This document shows, one piece after another, positions 6,823-11,226 of a stretch of 11,226 bases of DNA. The stretch spans positions 1-11,226 of the forward strand of contig JAVBNJ010000016.1 of assembly GCA_031551625.1 (NCBI GenBank), written 5' to 3'. The notes under the pieces are model-generated. The model was not told the origin of the DNA, searched no databases, and saw nothing but the letters and a program-made list of their open reading frames with translations. How positions within the stretch are numbered: position 1 is the stretch's first letter; the number at the start of each line of letters is the position of its first letter. Source of the DNA: JAVBNJ01 sp031551625. GTDB taxonomy: Bacteria > Bacteroidota > Bacteroidia > Bacteroidales > UBA932. The position numbers and the translations under genes were made by a program.

Positions 6823-7158
6823 TTATTTTATAGTCAAATGCGACACCATCTGGATATAATGATCCGGCAAATCAAGTTTGCGAAGTTGTTCGGCATCCAC
6901 TTCAACACCCAGTATAATCCGGTTCTTCTTGATCGGTTTTTTGTCAAGATAAACGTTCTCTATAAAATCGTAGTTCAATACTTTCGATATGTTCATTAAT
7001 AATTCAATGTCAATACTTTTTTGGGCAAAGAGAAGATACAACGTCGAACGGTGAATATTTATCTGCCGGGCAAACGAGGCCTTAGTCAGTGATTTATCCA
7101 CTCTTCGCCGTTCTTCAAACTTCTGTTTAATCAATTCTCCTATGTGAATATTCTTCAT
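6823..7158 (-). CDS. XRE-like HTH transcriptional regulator, copy 1
   Basis: This 111-residue protein has an N-terminal helix (IHIGELIKQKFEERRRVDKS) and then an XRE/Cro-type helix-turn-helix: helix 2 LTKASFARQINI (24-35), recognition helix HRSTLYLLFAQKS (36-48), and a support helix IDIELLMNISKVLNYDF (49-65). The last 40 residues (KKNRIILGVEVDAEQLRKL) form a small tail. It is a DNA-binding regulator without an obvious ligand domain; the tail may dimerise or bind a partner. The next gene upstream (7267-7602) is a paralogue: the first 71 residues differ at only 11 positions, while the last 40 share about 10. A TAAATTTG box lies 28 bp upstream of the ATG, so it probably has its own promoter. Confidence 0.88.
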   Translation of the reverse strand: MKNIHIGELIKQKFEERRRVDKSLTKASFARQINIHRSTLYLLFAQKSIDIELLMNISKVLNYDFIENVYLDKKPIKKNRIILGVEVDAEQLRKLDLPDHYIQMVSHLTIK

Positions 7159-7186
7159 AGCTCTAATATGCTCCTCTTTTAAATTG

Positions 7187-7194
7187 CAAATTTA
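7187..7194 (-). promoter_or_regulatory. Bacteroidota-type -7 box (TAAATTTG) of HTH copy 1
   Basis: Read on the minus strand the box is TAAATTTG, an exact fit to TAnnTTTG, ending 28 bp before the ATG at 7158. No TTTG lies at the usual 19-21 bp spacing upstream (the nearest is 12 bp away), so the -33 element is not convincing. Confidence 0.5.
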
Positions 7195-7266
7195 CATTCC
7201 AATCGCCAAAGTTAAGTGCATCAATCTGTGATAAATGCAGACAGTTGCGATATAAAAATCGACACT

Positions 7267-7602
7267 CTACGATATCATCCGTTGCGGGAACAGCTGCAAA
7301 CAGTTAGCTGGCAACGGTAAACAACCCAACTCGTCCACCTCAAACTCCACCCCCACAAACACCTTATTGGCCTGCGCCACCGGACGCTGTAGGTACACGG
7401 TCTCTATAAAACTGTAACTTAGCACTTTCGAAATATTAATAAGCAACTCTATATCAATACTTTTTTGACTAAACAAAAGATACAAAGTAGAACGATGCAC
7501 ATTTATTTGACGGGCAAAAGATGCCTTCGTCAAATGCTTGTCTACTTGCTGACGCTCTTCAAATTTTTCTTTGATCAACTGACCGATGTGAATGTTTTTC
7601 AT
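7267..7602 (-). CDS. XRE-like HTH transcriptional regulator, copy 2
   Basis: This is a 111-residue paralogue of the adjacent HTH gene with the same layout: LTKASFARQINV, recognition helix HRSTLYLLFSQKS, and IDIELLINISKVLSYSF. The recognition helix differs from copy 1 at a single residue (Ser for Ala), so both probably bind the same DNA site. The C-terminal tail (QANKVFVGVEFEVDELGCL, then PLPANCLQLF) keeps only the NxxxxGVE and L-x-LP skeleton of copy 1. It is the promoter-proximal gene of the minus-strand run and is divergent from the TPR/HTH regulator, with a 34-bp palindrome between them. That palindrome is a natural candidate operator for this protein and its twin. Confidence 0.88.
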   Translation of the reverse strand: MKNIHIGQLIKEKFEERQQVDKHLTKASFARQINVHRSTLYLLFSQKSIDIELLINISKVLSYSFIETVYLQRPVAQANKVFVGVEFEVDELGCLPLPANCLQLFPQRMIS

Positions 7603-7633
7603 GATAAAATAAATTTAAAGGTAAATGACACTG

Positions 7634-7641
7634 CAAAGGTA
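7634..7641 (-). promoter_or_regulatory. Bacteroidota-type -7 box (TACCTTTG) of HTH copy 2
   Basis: The minus strand reads TACCTTTG, an exact TAnnTTTG match, 31 bp upstream of the ATG at 7602. The octamer AAAGGTAA (plus strand) occurs twice, at 7617-7624 and 7635-7642, 18 bp apart; the second copy overlaps this box and could mark an autoregulatory site. A -33 TTTG at normal spacing is not seen. Confidence 0.5.
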
Positions 7642-7704
7642 AAGCAACCATGCTAAGTGAACACGCATACAATGCAATACAATCTGTTTACGAATATCAA
7701 TTCC

Positions 7705-7738
7705 TATGTATACACTTTGTATACAAAGTGTATACATA
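7705..7738. promoter_or_regulatory. Perfect 34-bp palindrome with three phased GTATAC hexamers (candidate operator)
   Basis: The 34 bases from 7705 to 7738 equal their own reverse complement with no mismatch and no spacer. GTATAC occurs at 7708-7713, 7719-7724 and 7730-7735, exactly 11 bp apart (about one helical turn), joined by ACTTT and AAAGT. The element lies between divergent regulatory genes, upstream of both -7 boxes, and its right arm overlaps where the -33 element of the + strand regulator should be. This fits a site bound cooperatively by two or more dimers on one DNA face, most simply the HTH proteins encoded next door. Who binds it is inference. Confidence 0.85.
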
Positions 7739-7753
7739 TATCAAAATTTTCAT

Positions 7754-7761
7754 TATCTTTG
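7754..7761 (+). promoter_or_regulatory. Bacteroidota-type -7 box (TATCTTTG) of the TPR/HTH regulator
   Basis: TATCTTTG is an exact TAnnTTTG match ending 22 bp before the ATG at 7784. The region 19-23 bp upstream, where TTTG is expected, is occupied by the right arm of the 34-bp palindrome and has no clear TTTG. The promoter may therefore need, or be blocked by, a factor bound there. The box also rules out the upstream in-frame ATG at 7706 as the start. Confidence 0.6.
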
Positions 7762-7783
7762 TACTCATAATCAACCTATTCAC

Positions 7784-9451
7784 ATGAAATTCAAAATTAT
7801 TACACTTTTTTTATTTTGCAGCTATTACCTGGCAGGGGGGCAAAGTTTCGAGATTCACAAACTCGAATCGGCTGCAACGGCCAGTAAGTCTAATAAAGAT
7901 AAAATTAAAGCATTTTCCGACTTGGGGAAAGCACTTCGCTATAGCAATCCCACAGAAGCTAAAGCGCGTTGCGAAGAAGCTGTTTACCTTAGCCAGCTAA
8001 TAGACGATAAGCAATATGCATCCTACGCTTGGTCGGCTATGTGCTTCGCCTGCCAAAATGAAAAAGATGCGATTATACATAATGCAGTTGACAGCACCTT
8101 AAAATATGCCGAGCAGTCTGGCCTAATTTCAATAAGAGGCAACGCTTATTATACAGCAGGATACTTTAAAGACGATTATGAGGGATCTCCAAAATATCTG
8201 TTAAAAGCTATAGAGCTGCTATCGGATAAAAAAGAGAGCGATGCATTTGATTTGGTGGGTAAAGATAAAAAGAAACTAACCATCGCACATGCTTATTACT
8301 TACTGGCAGAAAAATGCAGACAATATGATGACAACTTAACTAACTACGAAAAATATGCCCGTATGTTATATCGCTTTGCGCAAAAAGAAATAACCGGCTA
8401 TGACATTGAATGCTTGAGCGAGTATACGATAGGTAAATTTTTAGGTTATAGATTCGAGACCGAAGGCAACCGGAAAAATTTAGATTCTGCCGTCTTCCAT
8501 TTAAGCAAAGCTGTGGAAACATTTGAAAAGTATGAATCCGCGATTGGCGAACGTTATATAGGAGGATTGGCAGCTATACAACAAGCAGCACTCCTTTATT
8601 ATAATTACCCAAACACCCCGAAAAATACAATCCTCAAATTATTAGACAAGGCCCACGAATGGGCCAGCGATATCCGCGATTATGAAACATTAGATAGATA
8701 TAAAAGACTACGGCAAGAAGTGCAGACACAGGACCATACCATTGAACAGGAGAGTCCCCTGCAAGAAAGTTCTCCTCAGGTTATCGAACGGGTTATTATA
8801 GAACAAAGCCCTGTTTCGCCAGACTCCATCTACCGGATTATAGACTCCATGCGCCACGCTGCGAGTATCCAGGAAGCTACAGCCAAAGAGGCGGTCAATG
8901 GAGAAAGCCAAAAAACAACTATACCTTTTGTAATAATGATAGGTATCGGGGTGCTATTCTTATTAGGTATTGCATTTTTATATTTCCGCTTCCGCAAGCG
9001 AATACCACACACACCGTTGCAGACAGTCAACGAACATGAATTGCTACAACAAAACGAGCTGCTGCAAAAAGAAATACTTGTCACGTCGGTACAACTGCAG
9101 GAGAAAAACAAAGTACTGCAGGAAATTGTGAAATTGCACCCCGACAAGCAGCTCGAAAAAATGATACGCGAGAACCTGCAGTCCGACGAGTATTTCGAAG
9201 AATACCGCACGCTGATAAAAGAAGCTCATCCCCAATTCTACAGTTCGTTGCAATTGCAGGCCGAAGGAAAACTAACCGACCTCGACCTGAAGTATTGTAC
9301 CTACATTTACATGAAAATTCCGTCGAAACAAATGGCAAATATGCTGCACGTAGAATACAACACGGTACGGATGACCAAGTATCGCCTGAAACAAAAGTTA
9401 AACTTGGAAAAAGACAACGACTTGTATGAATTTATTCAACAGTTGGCATAG
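7784..9451 (+). CDS. Membrane-anchored TPR/HTH transcriptional regulator
   Basis: From the ATG at 7784 the product has 555 residues. A signal peptide (1 to about 19, MKFKIITLFLFCSYYLAGG) leads into a helical periplasmic region (about 25-340) with TPR-like pairs such as IKAFSDLGKALRYSNPTEA. A single transmembrane helix (about 380-401, PFVIMIGIGVLFLLGIAFLY) is followed by RFRKR, placing the rest in the cytoplasm. A coiled coil (about 410-450, HELLQQNELLQKE) connects to a LuxR-like HTH at 497-555: LTDLDLKYCTYIYMKIPSKQ, then MANMLHVEYNTVRMTKYRLK. Such proteins resemble Bacteroidota sensors with periplasmic TPRs but lack histidine-kinase and receiver domains, so it would act as a one-component regulator from the membrane. 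The signal and targets are unknown. It is divergent from the paired HTH genes across a palindromic operator. The in-frame ATG at 7706 lies inside that palindrome and upstream of the promoter, so it is rejected. Confidence 0.87.
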   Translation: MKFKIITLFLFCSYYLAGGQSFEIHKLESAATASKSNKDKIKAFSDLGKALRYSNPTEAKARCEEAVYLSQLIDDKQYASYAWSAMCFACQNEKDAIIHNAVDSTLKYAEQSGLISIRGNAYYTAGYFKDDYEGSPKYLLKAIELLSDKKESDAFDLVGKDKKKLTIAHAYYLLAEKCRQYDDNLTNYEKYARMLYRFAQKEITGYDIECLSEYTIGKFLGYRFETEGNRKNLDSAVFHLSKAVETFEKYESAIGERYIGGLAAIQQAALLYYNYPNTPKNTILKLLDKAHEWASDIRDYETLDRYKRLRQEVQTQDHTIEQESPLQESSPQVIERVIIEQSPVSPDSIYRIIDSMRHAASIQEATAKEAVNGESQKTTIPFVIMIGIGVLFLLGIAFLYFRFRKRIPHTPLQTVNEHELLQQNELLQKEILVTSVQLQEKNKVLQEIVKLHPDKQLEKMIRENLQSDEYFEEYRTLIKEAHPQFYSSLQLQAEGKLTDLDLKYCTYIYMKIPSKQMANMLHVEYNTVRMTKYRLKQKLNLEKDNDLYEFIQQLA

Positions 9452-9452
9452 C

Positions 9453-9508
9453 CTCCCTACCCTTCGCTTGCCAAAGGCTCCGGCAAGGGTTGCAGGGAGT
9501 TTTCTTTA
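9453..9508 (+). terminator. Probable terminator of the TPR/HTH regulator
   Basis: Two nested stems can form: CTCCCT (9453-9458) with AGGGAG (9494-9499), and CTTGCC (9467-9472) with GGCAAG (9482-9487). An internal loop separates them, and TTTTCTTT follows. It starts just after the stop at 9451 and lies within the 3' end of the convergent gene, so that gene's last codons double as the terminator. Confidence 0.6.
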
Positions 9509-10647
9509 CATAACAATTGATACACTAATGTTCCCCACACCACTGCACACGGCAACGCTTTCAAGGCGTATGGCATAATAAAATTCTTGTAGAGGTAGGC
9601 CGGGAACAAATCCGACGGTGAGAAACTGGTAATAAGCAACACAAATACCAACAATGCCACTGCATAAGCAGAATAAGGCTTGCGCTGTATGATGAACCAC
9701 ACTGCTACACCTGCCATGGCAATAATGTAGGTCGATGATTCGGAACCGGAACTGAACAGCACCACAAACAACAGCGTAGAAGCCAGTATTCCCAACCGGT
9801 ATGTGAGATGCCTATAATTTTTAATCTTACTATATTGCAATGCAAACAAAAATATTCCGGGAATCAGGAAAAATAAGTTCGACCACTCGCGATGATTGAA
9901 AACACGGCGGAATAGGCCCATTACCGAAATATCCTGTGCCATGCTGTCGGTATTCATCATGTTTTTATTTACCAAATCGAGATACCAATCCTGGTACGAC
10001 TGGATAATAAAATCCGGCGACGAAAGCAGCATAGGCAACACAAACAGCAACACACTCCACCCGATAAACGAAAGAATTAGTTTTGGCTTGTTGCGCGAGA
10101 AAAAGAAAAATGCAAAACCAACAATCCCATATAACTTAATGAATGTACCCAGTGCAATGCACAATGCCGCCCACCCGTCTTTCCCTTTATGGATAAATGA
10201 AAATGTAAAAATGATTAATGCGGCAACCAGCGTATTGGTCTGCATGTTCGACGTGGCAGTTATCATTTCGTGCCAACAGATGTAATAAATGGCCACCTTC
10301 GCGCCCCACACCACCGGCAACTGGCGGATGGCCATATACAACACAAAGGCCAGCGAAACTCCCCACAGTATACTCCCTACTTTCTCGGGCAGCAAAGCAA
10401 ATGGCGCTACCACAATGCTGAATGCCGGGCCATAGTGATTCGTATTAAATACGGTAGTATACAGGTTGACCTGTTCGATCGTATGCCAAAATACATTCTG
10501 AAACGTATTGTAATTACCGCTGATGCCACCCAGTGTCTTCTGCAAACTCATTAGTAGCGCGGCCAGCATCCATAGCCCGAAAATAAATTTCTCGTTCCGG
10601 AAAACCGGTTTAGAGAAAAAAGCACCAATAGCGCGAAATAGGTTCAT
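9457..10647 (-). CDS. GT87-like (DUF2029) polytopic membrane glycosyltransferase
   Basis: From the ATG at 10647 the product has 396 residues and about ten hydrophobic segments. The first loop after TM1 holds VNLYTTVFNTNHYGPAFSIV (60-79), then APFALLPEKVGSILW, the typical GT87/DUF2029 sequence in which the acceptor/donor-binding loop is followed by a second helix. ALCIALGTFIKLYGIVGFAFF and a later QDWYLDLVNKNMM are also family-like. Members are polyprenyl-phosphate-sugar-dependent transferases (for example mannosyltransferases of mycobacteria) acting on the outer face of the inner membrane; donor and product here are unknown. A longer start at 10695 would lie upstream of a TATTTTTG box at 10669-10676, so 10647 is preferred. 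The gene converges on the TPR/HTH regulator with 5 bp between stops, and no neighbouring gene is visibly part of its pathway. Confidence 0.84.
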   Translation of the reverse strand: MNLFRAIGAFFSKPVFRNEKFIFGLWMLAALLMSLQKTLGGISGNYNTFQNVFWHTIEQVNLYTTVFNTNHYGPAFSIVVAPFALLPEKVGSILWGVSLAFVLYMAIRQLPVVWGAKVAIYYICWHEMITATSNMQTNTLVAALIIFTFSFIHKGKDGWAALCIALGTFIKLYGIVGFAFFFFSRNKPKLILSFIGWSVLLFVLPMLLSSPDFIIQSYQDWYLDLVNKNMMNTDSMAQDISVMGLFRRVFNHREWSNLFFLIPGIFLFALQYSKIKNYRHLTYRLGILASTLLFVVLFSSGSESSTYIIAMAGVAVWFIIQRKPYSAYAVALLVFVLLITSFSPSDLFPAYLYKNFIMPYALKALPCAVVWGTLVYQLLCKENSLQPLPEPLASEG

Positions 10648-10668
10648 AGTACGTTTGGGTTTTCTGTA

Positions 10669-10676
10669 CAAAAATA
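10669..10676 (-). promoter_or_regulatory. Bacteroidota-type -7 box (TATTTTTG) of the GT87-like gene
   Basis: On the minus strand TATTTTTG fits TAnnTTTG and ends 21 bp before the ATG at 10647. A TTTG at 10693-10696 lies 16 bp further upstream, closer than the usual 19-21 bp, so the -33 match is imperfect. The region is A/T-rich, which raises the chance of a random match. Confidence 0.45.
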
Positions 10677-11003
10677 CAAAAAAGAATAAAAACAAAACGC
10701 AACTATATACTTGATGGCACTAAATTTATTGATAATAAATGTGTTGAATTTCGTAATTCGGATTTGGTAATTTAAGATAGATTTATTATTTCTACATTGT
10801 TAAACCACCCTTGCTTTGCCCACGCATCAATTACTTTTGCCTTACCGGTTGCTGTTAGTGATTTGATTCGTTCGGGGTTCAAGAATCAACTCCCCGTTGT
10901 TGCCGCATGCCGGAGGCATAGAAGCATCATTCAAAACATCAGCTAAAGCAAGTAATGCTGGAAAATAGAAGAAGTGAAATGGTAAGATTTTTATTTCATT
11001 TTT
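10677..11003. other. Gene-poor interval between the GT87-like gene and the last partial gene
   Basis: No complete gene is seen here. Contents: the possible coding remnant at 10772-10885; a CGGGG/CCCCG hairpin (10873-10877 with 10892-10896); a small ATGCC-GGA-GGCAT hairpin near 10907-10919; and TGAAAT/ATTTCA (10975-10980 with 10993-10998), which lies just past the stop of the last partial gene and could act as a weak minus-strand terminator. The rest is A/T-rich sequence in which I see nothing. Confidence 0.5.
10772..10885 (-). pseudogene. Possible C-terminal coding remnant
   Basis: Between a TGA (10886-10888) and a TAA (10772-10774) the minus strand reads 37 codons with a protein-like composition: FLNPERIKSLTATGKAKVID, then AWAKQGWFNNVEIINLS. 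No start codon of the ATG type precedes it. It looks like the end of a longer protein whose front has been lost or is out of frame. I do not recognise the family. It could also be chance. Confidence 0.35.
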
Positions 11004-11226
11004 TTATTCTTTCTCAAAAATGTGTAGCGTATTATGATTATCTCTTACATAAATTCGGTTATTGGCGTACTGTAATTCCAATGGCCGGATGTTTTGTTCT
11101 TTATCAAAAACATGCATCCAAACTATTTTTTTAGTTGGAATATGAAATATTGCTACTCTACCACCACTGGTATTTACCGTGTTGAAAAAATAAATGTATT
11201 CTCCATCGTGTGCCCAATCTGAAGCC
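11004..11226 (-). CDS. 3' end of an unknown beta-propeller-like protein (5' part outside the window)
   Basis: The minus strand is open from the window edge (first full codon 11223-11225) to a TAA at 11004-11006, giving the last 73 residues of a gene that starts beyond the window. The sequence alternates short strands with turns: WAHDGEYIYFFNTVNTSGGR, VAIFHIPTKKIVWMHVFD, LQYANNRIYVRDNHNTLHIF. This rhythm of xxYxxNRIYV-type strands suits the last blades of a WD40/PQQ-like beta propeller or a 6-bladed propeller protein. Function cannot be inferred from the fragment. Confidence 0.7.
   Translation of the reverse strand, partial: ASDWAHDGEYIYFFNTVNTSGGRVAIFHIPTKKIVWMHVFDKEQNIRPLELQYANNRIYVRDNHNTLHIFEKE

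Noticed and set aside
7240..7266. Weak ATCG/CGAT stem with TTTTTAT after the HTH copy 2 stop as a terminator
   Set aside because: A stem of only four base pairs in A/T-rich sequence is too weak to claim.
7706..7783. Upstream in-frame ATG at 7706 for the TPR/HTH regulator
   Set aside because: It lies inside the 34-bp palindrome and upstream of a good -7 box; the ATG at 7784 starts a proper signal peptide.
10648..10695. Longer N-terminus for the GT87-like gene from 10695
   Set aside because: The extension is Phe-rich low-complexity sequence that spans the probable promoter; it is not family-like.

Overview
The window is from a Bacteroidota chromosome, most likely order Bacteroidales. The evidence is a type IX secretion (T9SS) gene set: an Ig-like repeat protein with a type B C-terminal sorting domain, a PorP/SprF-family protein and a PD40/OmpA protein. 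Several upstream regions also carry -7 boxes of the form TAnnTTTG, and there is a membrane-anchored TPR/HTH regulator of a type common in this phylum. I cannot name the genus.

Positions 1-4060 (+ strand) form a three-gene cassette: the 3' part of a secreted Ig-like repeat protein, a PorP/SprF-like outer-membrane protein, and a PorE-like lipid- or peptidoglycan-associated candidate (PD40 propeller, carboxypeptidase-regulatory-like domain, OmpA domain). The last gene has an in-frame TAA inside its OmpA domain. Homologous coding sequence continues in the same frame to 4060, just before a strong terminator. The terminator position and the intact downstream reading frame suggest a recent nonsense change, a recoded stop, or a sequencing error.

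Positions 4169-7602 are all on the minus strand. From the promoter-proximal end they run: two tandem 111-residue HTH regulators that are near-identical at the N-terminus and divergent at the C-terminus; a small four-helix membrane protein; a membrane protein with an internal duplication; a DUF4375/DMP19-like acidic protein; and an unrecognised 155-residue protein. The 4.6-6.25 kb part is visibly AT-rich compared with the secretion genes and looks like accessory DNA.

Positions 7603-7783 are a divergent regulatory region. It carries a perfect 34-bp palindrome with three GTATAC hexamers spaced exactly 11 bp apart, between the HTH gene promoter and the promoter of a 555-residue periplasmic-TPR/transmembrane/cytoplasmic-HTH regulator (7784-9451, +). 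A convergent GT87-like membrane glycosyltransferase gene (9457-10647, -) follows, its stop codon 5 bp from that of the regulator.

Positions 10648-11003 have no intact gene, only a short possible coding remnant and small hairpins. The window ends inside the 3' part of a minus-strand gene (11004-11226) that no complete ORF reveals. I saw no rRNA, tRNA, CRISPR array or insertion sequence.
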